Source of the DNA: Aldehydirespirator sp965221605
Lineage (GTDB): Bacteria; Actinomycetota; Acidimicrobiia; Acidimicrobiales; Aldehydirespiratoraceae
NCBI GenBank assembly: GCA_965221605.1
Contig: CBDCSK010000004.1
Location: 248,001-312,000 of the forward strand
Length of the DNA: 64,000 nt
Direction of reading: 5' to 3'
In this document: positions 1-8,244 of the stretch, piece after piece
Layout of the letters: each line of letters begins with the position of its first letter
Position numbering within the stretch: the first letter of the stretch is position 1
Program-made: the position numbers and the translations under genes
The notes under the pieces: model-generated
Seen by the model: only the letters and a program-made list of their open reading frames with translations
The model's database searches: none
What the model was told of the DNA's origin: nothing

Positions 1-292
1 GACCACGGTGACGGCACACATTGTGGAAGGCGCGGACGGAGCCGTCGTCACCCCGGATGAGCAGCACTGCGTGATCGAGGATCGCCTCGACGGCGTAGTC
101 ACCCGGCTCGCTGATGTCCGCCTCGTGCCCGAGGCATATCCAACTCCGCTGGAAGATCCGCCCGTCTTCCAGCGCGAGCGTCGCCGCGGAGGTGTAGTCG
201 CCATGAGCCAGGCCGGCCCGCATCCGGGCGGAGTCGTTGTCGCAAGCCACCTCGTGGAGGGCGGCGTACAGGCGAGCGGCCGGGGAGGTCAT
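1..292 (-). CDS. Rieske aromatic-ring oxygenase alpha subunit, N-terminal part (runs off the window)
   Basis: The reverse strand is open from an ATG at 292 to the window edge, giving about 97 residues that end in the first half of a Rieske [2Fe-2S] motif (C-R-H-R-G). The preceding segment, with its SWICLGHEADI-like stretch, is the usual lead-in of ring-hydroxylating dioxygenase alpha subunits, which hydroxylate aromatic or related substrates using electrons from a reductase. The gene starts 13 nt after the cupin stop, so it is the third gene of a MarR-cupin-Rieske operon. The substrate cannot be told; the catalytic iron domain lies outside the window. Confidence 0.8.
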   Translation of the reverse strand, partial: MTSPAARLYAALHEVACDNDSARMRAGLAHGDYTSAATLALEDGRIFQRSWICLGHEADISEPGDYAVEAILDHAVLLIRGDDGSVRAFHNVCRHRG

Positions 293-305
293 GACGGAGA
301 GCTCA

Positions 306-860
306 TCACTTGTGGAGGAACGCCAGGGTCTCGCTGTCGCCGTTCTGGAACGCCATCATCCCGTTGTACGCGTACGTGGGAGCGTCCTGCACCGTGTACA
401 TCAACACATCGCGGTCACCGTTGTTCCAGTGCTCGTGGTACGAGTACGACGGGCACGAGAACGAGTCGCCGTCCTCCCAGTCGATGCGGTACTCGTCGAT
501 CGTGGAGTACCCCGACCCGCTGATGATGTAGTACATCGACCCGGGCGTGTGCCGGTGCATGTCGATCCGTTCTCCGGGCTTGAGCAGATGGATGGTGACC
601 CACATGGTGGGGATGGTCGAGTTGTTGGGCCCGTCGGTTGATCGCAGCGATACGTAGCGGGTGTTGCCGTCCCACTGGGGATCTTCGGCCATCTCCTCGA
701 GGCGGGCCCGGATCTCCCTCATCGACCAGAGCGCTGGACGGATCAGCGGCGGGACTGACCCCGCCATGTAGTCGTGGTGGCTCTGGAGTTCGGCTGCGGA
801 CGGCTCGACGGGGCGGAACTCCGTCGGGGTGGTGCTGTTGCGCTTGAGTGGCTCGGCCAT
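306..860 (-). CDS. Cupin protein, gentisate 1,2-dioxygenase-like
   Basis: About 184 residues forming a single cupin barrel. The cupin metal motif is visible (H-R-H about residues 101-103, then a G-S-M-Y-Y-I strand and a second motif ending in Y-H-E-H). This resembles the C-terminal half of gentisate 1,2-dioxygenase, which opens the ring of dihydroxybenzoates, but at half the usual length, so a regulatory or binding role is also possible. I chose ATG 860 because AAGGGA lies 6 nt upstream; an alternative ATG at 875 overlaps the MarR stop as ATGA. It lies between a MarR regulator and a Rieske oxygenase. Confidence 0.75.
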   Translation of the reverse strand: MAEPLKRNSTTPTEFRPVEPSAAELQSHHDYMAGSVPPLIRPALWSMREIRARLEEMAEDPQWDGNTRYVSLRSTDGPNNSTIPTMWVTIHLLKPGERIDMHRHTPGSMYYIISGSGYSTIDEYRIDWEDGDSFSCPSYSYHEHWNNGDRDVLMYTVQDAPTYAYNGMMAFQNGDSETLAFLHK

Positions 861-871
861 TGGGTGTCCCT

Positions 872-1369
872 TCATTGTTGGATTGTCGAGTTGTGGGGTT
901 GGTCGGAGGCCGAGGTGGCGAAGTGGTGGCGGTAGCCGTCGACGACCCCCGTGAGCAGGGCGACGAGGTCGTGCCGCCGGTCGAACGGAACGAGATCGGT
1001 CAGGTACAGCGCGATGAGTTCATCGAGCCGCGCCCGGCACAGAGCGAAGAAGATGTCGGTTTCGGCGGTGACGTGAACCCGTGTGACCCGCCCGTCGTCG
1101 GGATCGGCCCGTCGGGCGATGAGGCCGCGCTCCTCGAGCCGGGCGATCCGGTAGGTCGCATGGCGGGGCTCCGCGGCGAGGCGATGGGCCAGGTCGCTCA
1201 TCCGCACACCGTCTGGCTCCGCGGCGAGTACGTCCTCGAGAATCGCGATGTCGTCGCTGATGACACCCAGATCGGCCCGCAGCTCACGGTCGACGTGGCG
1301 CGTCACCATGCGGGAACCGTCGGTGAAGACCTCCCACAAGCAGCGGTCGATCTGATCGATGTCGGCCAC
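872..1369 (-). CDS. MarR-family transcriptional regulator
   Basis: 165 residues with a winged helix: the segment around residues 54-100 (RMSDLAHRLAAEP, then RIARLEERGLI and the wing with RADPDDGRVTRV) is typical of MarR proteins, which are dimeric repressors often released by aromatic ligands. The start is GTG at 1369, with no Shine-Dalgarno but a TTGACA/TAATAT promoter just upstream, so the message is almost leaderless. It is the first gene of the operon with the cupin and Rieske genes and probably controls it. Ligand unknown. Confidence 0.85.
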   Translation of the reverse strand: MADIDQIDRCLWEVFTDGSRMVTRHVDRELRADLGVISDDIAILEDVLAAEPDGVRMSDLAHRLAAEPRHATYRIARLEERGLIARRADPDDGRVTRVHVTAETDIFFALCRARLDELIALYLTDLVPFDRRHDLVALLTGVVDGYRHHFATSASDQPHNSTIQQ

Positions 1370-1379
1370 GCCGGCAAGG

Positions 1380-1406
1380 ATATTACGAATTCGAAGTTAT
1401 TGTCAA
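1380..1406 (-). promoter_or_regulatory. Promoter and likely MarR operator
   Basis: On the reverse strand TTGACA (1406-1401) and TAATAT (1385-1380) are separated by 15 nt. The spacer holds the perfect palindrome CGAATTCG (1386-1393), where a MarR dimer could bind and block RNA polymerase. The -10 ends 10 nt before the GTG start of the regulator. Autoregulation is inferred. Confidence 0.55.
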
Positions 1407-1515
1407 TTGTCCGCAGCAGGCGTTCCTGAGGAGGTGCCCGCGGGAGTCGCAAGCGGTGACGGGAGTCGAGGGACGCTTCGCCGTCTCTGCTCTAGCTCAG
1501 CGTGTCCATGTCGGG

Positions 1516-1534
1516 GTGGAGCTAAGGGGAATTG
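1516..1534. repeat. att site, left edge (tRNA-Ala 3' fragment)
   Basis: Exact 19-bp copy of the tRNA-Ala(GGC) 3' end and T-arm. No other tRNA part is present here, so it is an attachment-site remnant and not a tRNA gene. Confidence 0.85.
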
Positions 1535-1702
1535 TTTTCTTGGTTCATGCATCCTCAATCTTTCTCACCTGTTACGCCTTCATACAGGTCAGAGGCGGAA
1601 TTGTTGCGTCATTCGTGCTCAGTGGGTATCATCCGATCGCATCACTAAAGTGACAACAAAGTTGACAACGCCAGTTGGATTCTCTCGAAGGAATCAGATC
1701 CG

Positions 1703-2848
1703 ATGAGCCGATCGTTGACCGCCACATTCGTAAGGAATGTTAGCCAGCCCGGAGCCTACGGGGACGGCCGCGGAGGCTACGGGTTGACTCTGCGGGTTCG
1801 CCGCAGAGTCAACGGCGGGTTGTCGAAGGTGTGGGTGCAGCGGCTCCGCATAGACGGCCGCGCCACCAACCTTGGGCTCGGGGCGTACCCGCTGGTCAGC
1901 TTGCGTGAAGCCCGAGACGCCGCCTTTGAGAACCGGCGCTCTGTCGCGCATGGCATCAACCCGCGTACTGCTGTGACCCCCACCCTCGCTGATGCCGTTG
2001 AGGCGGTCATTGCGTCGCGCTCGACTTCATGGAAGGACGGCGGCCGCTCCGCTGAGATATGGCGCTCCTCGGTGCGTAACCACGCCGCGGGCCTGCTGCA
2101 GCGCCCGGTGGACACCATCACCACCGGCGATGTGCTGGCATGCATCACCCCGCTTTGGTCCACCGCCCATGACACCGCCAAGAAGGTTCGCCAGCGGCTC
2201 TCTTTGGCGTTCAGGTGGGCAATCGCGGCCGGGCATCGCCCAGATGACCCCGCGGGGGAGGCGCTGTTGGCGGCGCTGCCCCGCAACACCAGCACCCGTC
2301 GCCACATCGCAGCGTTGCCGCCGCACAAGGTGCCCGCTGCTCTCGCGGCTATCGACAACTCGGGCGCTCACCCAACCACCAAAGCCGCGATGTGGATGCT
2401 GGCTTTGACCGCGACCCGCTCCGGTGAGGTCCGAGAAATGCGCTGGAACGAGATCGACGAAGACATCTGGACGATCCCAGCCGAACGCACCAAGATCGGC
2501 CGCGAGTTCCGGGTGCCGCTGAGCCGCCAGGCGCTCGCCGTACTCGACGATGCGCGCTGCTACAGCGACGGCAGTCCCGGCTCGCTGGTGTTCCCCTCGG
2601 CACGCGGTAGGCAGATCACTGCCGAGGCCCTCTCCAAGCTCTGCCACGAACTCGACCTGGAAATGACCCCCCACGGGTTCCGCTCGAGCTTCCGGGACTG
2701 GGCCGCGGAGTCCGGCGTCTCCCGGGAAGTGGCCGAGGCGTGTCTGGCGCACGTCATCAAGAACACCGTCGAAGCTGCCTATCGGCGCTCTGACCTGTTG
2801 GATCAGCGCCGCGAGGTCATGGACGCCTGGGCGCGCTACATCACATAA
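1703..2848 (+). CDS. int: Tyrosine recombinase, P4-type integrase
   Basis: 381 residues. The N-terminal DUF4102-like arm-binding domain (about 20-80) is recognised by the GGYGLTLRV and LGLGAYPLVSLREAR segments. A core-binding helical domain follows, then the catalytic domain with the first Arg in TATRSGEVREMRW, H-G-F-R near residue 320, a LAHV His and the nucleophile Tyr in EAAYRRSD. It would integrate and excise the island at tRNA-Ala. Start ATG 1703 has GAAGGA 11 nt upstream. It looks intact. Confidence 0.92.
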   Translation: MSRSLTATFVRNVSQPGAYGDGRGGYGLTLRVRRRVNGGLSKVWVQRLRIDGRATNLGLGAYPLVSLREARDAAFENRRSVAHGINPRTAVTPTLADAVEAVIASRSTSWKDGGRSAEIWRSSVRNHAAGLLQRPVDTITTGDVLACITPLWSTAHDTAKKVRQRLSLAFRWAIAAGHRPDDPAGEALLAALPRNTSTRRHIAALPPHKVPAALAAIDNSGAHPTTKAAMWMLALTATRSGEVREMRWNEIDEDIWTIPAERTKIGREFRVPLSRQALAVLDDARCYSDGSPGSLVFPSARGRQITAEALSKLCHELDLEMTPHGFRSSFRDWAAESGVSREVAEACLAHVIKNTVEAAYRRSDLLDQRREVMDAWARYIT

Positions 2849-2998
2849 CCCCAGCACCTCTCAACAGGTTGGGTCTCCTCCACCGTGATCTGGTCCAACC
2901 ACGCCTTGATCTGCTCACAGGAGCCCTCGCTGCCGTTGTCGGCCGTGTCAGCGCCTACGGTGACCGGCAAACTCAACGCCAGGTGTTCCAATCGCCCG

Positions 2999-3265
2999 CT
3001 AGCGATCAGAGGCGAACCCGAGCACGGTGTTAGCTGCAGCGCTGGCGGCTTTGATCGCAAGAGCGCGGTCAGCTTCGCCGTCCCAGTCGAAGGCAGCAAA
3101 GGCTGCTAGGAACGCCGATCTCCAAGCCGGCCAGCCGCTCCCGGCGTCCAGGTGGGTACTCCAGTCAGGCACATCGGCGATGTGGGCCGCTAGGGCACGT
3201 TCAGCAGCGGCTCTCATCTCGGGCCAGCAGTCGACGGCGGTAGCATCGCACGGTTCGCGTGTCAC
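2999..3265 (-). CDS. Small protein of unknown function, coupled to SLH protein
   Basis: 88 residues from a GTG start that overlaps the SLH-protein stop as GTGA (3265-3262), the usual sign of translational coupling. It is Ala/Trp rich (WPEMRAAAERALAAHIADVPDW, split here only as a description) and looks helical. No signal peptide or membrane segment is seen. I do not recognise it; the overlap with the upstream gene is the main support. Confidence 0.5.
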   Translation of the reverse strand: MTREPCDATAVDCWPEMRAAAERALAAHIADVPDWSTHLDAGSGWPAWRSAFLAAFAAFDWDGEADRALAIKAASAAANTVLGFASDR

Positions 3266-4110
3266 GATGTTTCGCAGTTCACCGTGTGCGCCCACTGCTG
3301 TAGGAGCTTCGTGGTAGCCCACATGAACCCGGGGGAACTGCTCGTGAAGCCAACCAGACCCCACACGGCATCGGGTGCAGGGTCGTAGAGGTCGCCCTGT
3401 CCGGCGAGGTCCTCATCTAGCGTGTGGTAGGGCACCACCGAGATCAAGGTCTCACCAGCATCAATGTCGGAGCTGGGATCGTCCCCGAAACTGAACGAAC
3501 TCTCACCGGCGACGCGATATGCGAAGCCGTGCAGACTCGTGGTCGCTCCGTTCGGGCCGGTCACTTGGACATCGACGTTTCGCTCGTCGGGGTTCCACAT
3601 CAGCACAGCTAGCCATCGGCCCTCGGCATCGCTCAAGTCCCAGGTGAACTCGACTGGTCCGCTTCCACACAACACCCGCGCCGCTTCGCCATCGAAGGTT
3701 GAGGTCCCCTCCCAGGTGGTCCCTGTCGGTGGCGCTGCTGTGCCGTCATCTGTGGCCGTCGTCGCCTCGGCGGTGTCGTCGGGGGTCTCGCCGCCTCCGG
3801 CCATCTCATAGAGGACCCGCATCATGTCGGCGCGAGTGAAGTCCTCAGACACGTCTGCGCCCAGGATCTCCTCGTAGTAGCGGTTCAGGAACACCGTCGC
3901 GTGCCGGAGACTCAACGGCTGAGACGGCCGAAACGTGCCATCGCCATATCCGGCCGTCACCCCCACCTCGGCGGCCCAGTTGATCGCAGCGAAGTCGGGA
4001 TGCTCCGGTGGCACGTCACTGAACCGCTGGGTGGACTGCGCCGCAACCGTACCCGCGACGCTCAGCGCCACCACAGCAACGACGCCGCAGGCCGCGAGCC
4101 ACGCAAACAT
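3262..4110 (-). CDS. Secreted protein with SLH-type surface-anchoring domain
   Basis: About 282 residues. An N-terminal signal peptide (hydrophobic to the A-A-Q cleavage region near residue 25) is followed by S-layer homology sequence: FSDVPPEHPDFAAINWA, then GVTAGYGDGTFRPSQPLSLRHA, which anchors proteins to the cell wall. A Thr/Asp-rich linker leads to a C-terminal beta-rich region of unknown role (about 130-282). ATG 4110 is preferred; a GTG lies at 4119. It sits in the island with a coupled small gene downstream and a divergent lipoprotein gene upstream, suggesting cell-surface cargo. Confidence 0.75.
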   Translation of the reverse strand: MFAWLAACGVVAVVALSVAGTVAAQSTQRFSDVPPEHPDFAAINWAAEVGVTAGYGDGTFRPSQPLSLRHATVFLNRYYEEILGADVSEDFTRADMMRVLYEMAGGGETPDDTAEATTATDDGTAAPPTGTTWEGTSTFDGEAARVLCGSGPVEFTWDLSDAEGRWLAVLMWNPDERNVDVQVTGPNGATTSLHGFAYRVAGESSFSFGDDPSSDIDAGETLISVVPYHTLDEDLAGQGDLYDPAPDAVWGLVGFTSSSPGFMWATTKLLQQWAHTVNCETS

Positions 4111-4195
4111 CTGAGCCACCCATGGCTACACACGACTTCCTGCGCTCCTACCATCGTCGCTGGCAGACTGCTGCCGTAACCCGGAGGCTCTGACC

Positions 4196-4549
4196 ATGAC
4201 CAGCGCCGGCTTCTTATCGGTAGGTCGCGCAACACTCACCTTCGCAGCGCTGACCGTGATGCTGGCGGCTGGCTGCTCAGGCGAGCCTGAACATTGCATT
4301 CACTACGACGCGGCCCGCATCGCTCTCAAGGAAGCGGATGCGCTGGAGGTCCGACATGGCCGTGATGTAGACGCATGGCCTGCCGACGCCAGAAACGACC
4401 TGGACCACTGGCTAGAGGCGTACATGGATGCCGCTTCCAGAATGTGGGCAAACGCCCCAACCGACTCCGCGTGGGCACGAGAGCAACCCACGCTTGACGA
4501 CATGCTCGACCCGGCATGGCTAGAAAGAGGCAGAAGAACCTGCGAGTGA
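4196..4549 (+). CDS. Small lipoprotein of unknown function
   Basis: 117 residues. An N-terminal hydrophobic stretch ends in a lipobox (L-A-A-G-C, Cys 27), so the mature protein should be lipid-anchored outside the membrane. The rest is helical with several Trp residues and a second Cys at the end. GGAGG lies 8 nt before ATG 4196. It is divergent from the SLH-protein gene. No family recognised. Confidence 0.7.
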   Translation: MTSAGFLSVGRATLTFAALTVMLAAGCSGEPEHCIHYDAARIALKEADALEVRHGRDVDAWPADARNDLDHWLEAYMDAASRMWANAPTDSAWAREQPTLDDMLDPAWLERGRRTCE

Positions 4550-4567
4550 CCCAGCAGGTCCCCAGTG

Positions 4568-5179
4568 TCAGCCCAGCCCGAGTCCCCCGCTGCGGTAGCG
4601 GCCGAAGCGGTCGCTGTGGTCCTGGGTGGCGCGTAGTTCGGCGTCGCGTTCGGCCGCGGAGTTGGCCACCTCGTCGATGAAGGATCTCATCTCGGGAGGG
4701 ATGACGTTGTGGTAGTAGGCGTCGTCTATGAGTTCAACCATGGCCTGAGTGGAGGTGATCCCGCTTTCGAGGCTGAGCCGTACCGCGTCATCGAAGTCGC
4801 GGTCGCGGGCCGCGAACAGCTTCATCGCCAACAGGTACCTGTCGTCGGGGCTGTAGGCCTGGAAGTTCTCACCGACATACAACGGCCGCGGGCGCGGTTC
4901 CAAAGCAGCCGTGCCGGCGGTGCCGCCGTCGTTAATCCAGTGCCACTCCAAGTTGTTGCGCTCCGCCACCACAGCCACAGCCCGGCGAAAATCGGTGGGG
5001 AAGTCACCGCCGATGAGGTCCACGTCATAGGTGCGGCGGTCGCTCCACTTGAACGCAAGCGCGGCCCCGCCACCGACGAGCACCCGCACCGGCTCGGCCC
5101 GGCCCTCCAGTTCGGCGTCAAGCTCACCAAAGAGCACTCGCAGCCGCTCAGCGTCGAGTTCGTCGAAGCGTTCAGGCAC
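4568..5179 (-). CDS. DUF6036-type nucleotidyltransferase fold protein
   Basis: 203 residues. The segment VRVLVGGGAALAFKW followed by the T-Y-D-V-D-L-I motif is the nucleotidyltransferase signature of the DUF6036/AbiEii-like group (G-G-x-A and D-x-D). Proteins of this kind act as toxins or modifying enzymes in two-gene modules. The GTG start lies 3 nt after the stop of the 132-residue gene, so the two form one transcriptional unit. Toxin role is inferred from family and layout. Confidence 0.65.
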   Translation of the reverse strand: MPERFDELDAERLRVLFGELDAELEGRAEPVRVLVGGGAALAFKWSDRRTYDVDLIGGDFPTDFRRAVAVVAERNNLEWHWINDGGTAGTAALEPRPRPLYVGENFQAYSPDDRYLLAMKLFAARDRDFDDAVRLSLESGITSTQAMVELIDDAYYHNVIPPEMRSFIDEVANSAAERDAELRATQDHSDRFGRYRSGGLGLG

Positions 5180-5182
5180 CGG

Positions 5183-5581
5183 CTAGGCCTCGAGCAAATC
5201 GGCGCCGAAGAACACGCCGTGAGCCGCGCACACCTCCGGAGAGCGCTTGCGGACCACATCCCCGAAACCGCTGTTGAGGCGAACACCGAACAATGCAATG
5301 CCGGGATCGAGGCGGCAGCGGTGGACCCACTCGGGTGCCGCGACCGCGTCGCGGTCACACAACGCATGGACCACTGTGGCCATCTTGGCCGCCACAACTT
5401 CGCTCGTTCCTGCAGGCGGCGGCAGCGCCAGCACCGCGTCGCGTTGTTCGGGATAGCGGCGCCAATCCATCACGAACTGCACCAGCGGCCGGTCAATGGG
5501 CCAGGCCGGATTCACGAGCTCAGCCGCGAGGCGCCGCACCGTCATAGCGGTACTACGGGATCGGCTCGTGGGCTGACTCAC
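5183..5581 (-). CDS. Partner gene of the DUF6036 nucleotidyltransferase
   Basis: 132 residues from GTG 5581 (ATG 5545 is an alternative). Soluble, no signal peptide, with a W-R-R-Y-P segment and a helical N-terminal part. It immediately precedes the nucleotidyltransferase gene with a 3-nt gap, the usual position of the antitoxin in AbiE-like modules. I do not recognise a domain; the antitoxin role is inference from position. Confidence 0.5.
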   Translation of the reverse strand: MSQPTSRSRSTAMTVRRLAAELVNPAWPIDRPLVQFVMDWRRYPEQRDAVLALPPPAGTSEVVAAKMATVVHALCDRDAVAAPEWVHRCRLDPGIALFGVRLNSGFGDVVRKRSPEVCAAHGVFFGADLLEA

Positions 5582-5891
5582 AACCCAAGTCTAGGGTCCC
5601 CGGCTCCGCCAGGACTGCGCGTCACAGTGGCAGTCCCTGGAGCTGATTGGCCTCAGCCAACCCACCGCCTCTCCATCGGCGACACCAACATTCACCCGGC
5701 ACTGCGCACTCCCTGCAAGCCAGCGACACAACCGCATCGCAGCCCGAACCAAAAACCACGAGATGCATCGTCGTCGCCGCAGCGTTCGCGAGCGTTCCTC
5801 AGCGTTCCTGTGGCCCGCAGACCGCTCCAGCAGCGGCGTGTCAGCCCGCCAAATGTGGCGGACGCGCACACCTTGTGACCTCGGCGCGCTC
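5582..5891. other. Non-coding stretch before the IS element
   Basis: No convincing gene. The stretch carries two copies of GCGTTCCT (near 5786-5806); inverted copies (AGGAACGC) occur beyond the IS at about 7562 and 7669. Before the IS inserted, these two flanks were contiguous. Confidence 0.4.
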
Positions 5892-6073
5892 TTTAGCCTG
5901 AATCCACCGATGGGCTGGTCGGGGTGGGCTGGTCGGGGTGTTTGTGGGGGTGTTTGGCTGGTTGGGGTGCGGCGGGTGTTGTTGGGGCGTGTTGGGCCGG
6001 CGGTTGGGACTGGGCTGGTTTGTGGCGCTCAGGGGGGTGTGTTCTGGGTGGCGCCGGGCCCGGGGCTGGGGGT

Positions 6074-7396
6074 TCAGATGAGTTGGGGGAGGTTGCGGGT
6101 GTGTGTGAGCGCGGCGGTGAATTGGTGTGCCCAGGGCCAGTTGAGCGGGAGGCGGAGTTTGTGTCGGTGGCTGTGGTTGACGAGGCGTCCGGGCACGGCG
6201 AGCAGCCGCCGGCGGACGGTGGCGGCTGCGGTGAGCCGTTCGGGGTGCTGTGTGTGTCCGAGTCGTGCGGTCCAGCGGGTGAGGTTGTGGGCCAGCACGG
6301 CGCAGGCGAGGTGGGCGGCGTTGGCGAAGAACCTTCCGGAGGGGCAGTGGGCGAGGCCGTTGTCTTTGAGGTCTCTGATGGCGAGCTCGACTCGGGCGTG
6401 GCCGCGGTGGTAGGCGTCGGCGGTTTCGGTGTCGAGGTCGTCTCTGTTCGTGATGAACGCGTGGTGGCGCCAGTCGGGCCACAGCTCGCGTTGGGGGCCT
6501 TCTGGGAGTCGGGTGCGGCGCACCACGAGGCGCAGCTTTCGGGGGCCACAGGGGTCGCGGCGGCTCGTTGTGATGGCGCACTCGGCGACCTGGGCTTCCC
6601 CGTCGGGGTAGGCGATCGGCGTCCAGGCGGTCTCGTCGATGCCGTCGATGGCTGCTTTGACTTTGGCGTTCTGTGGGATCGTGACCGACCAGCGGGCCTT
6701 GTATGTGTCGAGCTTTGCGATCAGCGCGTAGGAGAAGAACCCGGCGTCGGCGCGCACGGTGAGCTTCGTGCCCGGCGCGAGGCGTCCGAGGCGGGCCAGG
6801 GTCTCCGCGGCGAAGCGGACATGGCCGCGCTGGGAGGACCCCGACCGCATCCTGGCGTGGAGCACCTCGCCGGTGTCGTCCCGGGTCGCCGCCAGCGGGT
6901 GGTAGCCCCAAACCTTGGTGTGGCCGTAGGCCGCGCCCTGCTTGGACTTGCCGTGGACCTCACAGACCGTGGAGTCCAGATCCACCGTCATCTCCGCCGC
7001 TGCCGGCGCCGCGCCCGAAGACCACGCCCGGCTGAGCGCCAGCTCCAGGGCGCGGTCGAACTGGCGCACATGGCCCCAGGTGAAGGACCGCAGCCACGTC
7101 CCCAACGTCGACGGCGCCGCAGGCTCAAAGCCCAGCACCGCCGAAGCGGACCCGGCCCGCAGCCTGTCGGCGTCGCCGATGAACGAGCCGCCCACCAGCA
7201 TCGACGCCACCACCGACAGCGCCTTCGCCCCGGACCCACGGCCCGCCGCGGGCGGGCGCACCGCATCGTCGATGAGCGCCTCCAAACCCAGCCGGCCCAT
7301 CACCGTGCCCGCCAACAGCAGCCCCGCATCGGCCACCAGCGAAGCGTCGTCGAACACCGCCTCGATCCCGTCGATACCACCCGCTACGCTGCTCAC
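6074..7396 (-). CDS. IS1380-family transposase
   Basis: 440 residues. The DDE catalytic core shows D-L-D-S-T-V-C-E-V-H-G followed by the AYGHTKVWGYHPL segment, an R-A-D-A-G-F-F second Asp region, and the HRGHARVELAIRDLKDN third region with the conserved E. It begins at GTG 7396 with GAGGAGG 8 nt upstream and ends 177 bp before the left IS end. It looks intact and so may be active. Confidence 0.92.
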   Translation of the reverse strand: MSSVAGGIDGIEAVFDDASLVADAGLLLAGTVMGRLGLEALIDDAVRPPAAGRGSGAKALSVVASMLVGGSFIGDADRLRAGSASAVLGFEPAAPSTLGTWLRSFTWGHVRQFDRALELALSRAWSSGAAPAAAEMTVDLDSTVCEVHGKSKQGAAYGHTKVWGYHPLAATRDDTGEVLHARMRSGSSQRGHVRFAAETLARLGRLAPGTKLTVRADAGFFSYALIAKLDTYKARWSVTIPQNAKVKAAIDGIDETAWTPIAYPDGEAQVAECAITTSRRDPCGPRKLRLVVRRTRLPEGPQRELWPDWRHHAFITNRDDLDTETADAYHRGHARVELAIRDLKDNGLAHCPSGRFFANAAHLACAVLAHNLTRWTARLGHTQHPERLTAAATVRRRLLAVPGRLVNHSHRHKLRLPLNWPWAHQFTAALTHTRNLPQLI

Positions 7397-7397
7397 A

Positions 7398-7469
7398 GGA
7401 AGTGCCTCCTCACATGGCCAGAATCACTGTTGACTCAAACAGCATTCTCCCATGTAAGGAGGCCTTTCC
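7398..7469 (-). promoter_or_regulatory. Leader hairpin covering the transposase ribosome-binding site
   Basis: A 20-nt inverted repeat (7398-7417 with 7450-7469, 17 of 20 pair) encloses a 32-nt loop in the transposase leader. The transposase Shine-Dalgarno GAGGAGG is inside one arm, so a transcript reading in from outside would fold and hide it. This is a known way for IS elements to limit expression; here it is inferred. Confidence 0.5.
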
Positions 7470-7521
7470 GGTGGACGCGCCAACCCCACAAACCTCACCG
7501 CGCCGGTGGATCCAGGTTTAG

Positions 7522-8244
7522 TGCAAGCGTGTGGCGGCCAACAAGCCTCACGGACGGACCGCAGGAACGCTCGTTACCCAATGGAGCCCCAACGACCGCC
7601 GACACTACCGGCCATCCCCCAACGCCGGACCACGAACCCCGGCGCTTGACAATCACTAACGCACAGGAACGCAGCCCCGAATCACCGGGAACGCAACCCC
7701 TCAACGACCTGCCAGTACCCCCCTGCGTAGCACCGCGCGGGTCAACCGCTGCCGGTGCTGGCCCTTGTGGCGGCCGCCACACCGGGGCCTCGCCTCTAGC
7801 GGCTGATACATCGTCGGCACCTCCTTGCAATTGTGCGGCTGTCTCGGCTGCCACAAACGGCCCCAGTCGGGTGTCTGGCCTGGGCCATCCGAGGGCCGCG
7901 TACGCGAACGTTCCTCGACCCTGCCGAGGAGGTGCATGGTGAAGCGGCCGGCTACCGGTGACCAAGCTCCGCATAGCCGGCATGCGGTGAGGACTCATCG
8001 CGGTCACTGTCGTGGGGATGCGGCGTGACCCTCGGTGCCAAGCTGTGCCTGAGCTATGCGAACATCTGTTTGTGACAGGAAGTCCACGGCTGTAACCTGT
8101 TTGGGCGGGCGGAGCCTTGGCGTCCTCTTCGAGGGTTCGGGCGACGGCGCACGAGCGAGATTCCTGGAACTCCGGCCGACTCAGGCTGGACGGGTTTGTA
8201 GGTATCGGTGTAGCACTGGCGATCGATGGGAGGAGTCGAGAGAG
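7522..8244. other. Non-coding stretch between IS and DUF4062 gene
   Basis: About 720 bp without a convincing gene. It holds scattered GGAACGC motifs (near 7563, 7669 and 7690) and short open frames without ribosome-binding sites. The DUF4062 gene frame stays open upstream to 8056, but homology and a strong ribosome site place the real start at 8245. Confidence 0.4.

Larger units (their letters stand above)
5897..7516. mobile_element. IS1380-family insertion sequence, 1620 bp
   Basis: The ends are inverted repeats: CCTGAATCCACCG at 5897-5909 and the complement of CCTGGATCCACCG at 7504-7516 (12 of 13 match). The flanks are a perfect 5-bp target duplication, TTTAG, at 5892-5896 and 7517-7521. 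Length, CCT ends and the single DDE transposase fit the IS1380 family. The perfect duplication suggests recent insertion into non-coding DNA of the island. Confidence 0.88.

Noticed and set aside
1475..1534. A second tRNA gene near the left att site
   Set aside because: Only the last 19 bp of tRNA-Ala match; no cloverleaf can be formed upstream.
2836..3099. Reverse frame overlapping the integrase end
   Set aside because: It overlaps the better supported 88-residue gene and has no ribosome site or recognisable domain; the 150 bp after the integrase seem empty.
5841..7942. Long open frames on both strands opposite the IS1380 transposase
   Set aside because: They are composition shadows of the high-GC transposase gene; sequences are low-complexity Pro/Arg/Gly and show no domain.
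8056..8244. N-terminal extension of the DUF4062 protein
   Set aside because: DUF4062 begins exactly at 8245, where a strong ribosome site is found; the upstream 63 codons show no domain.
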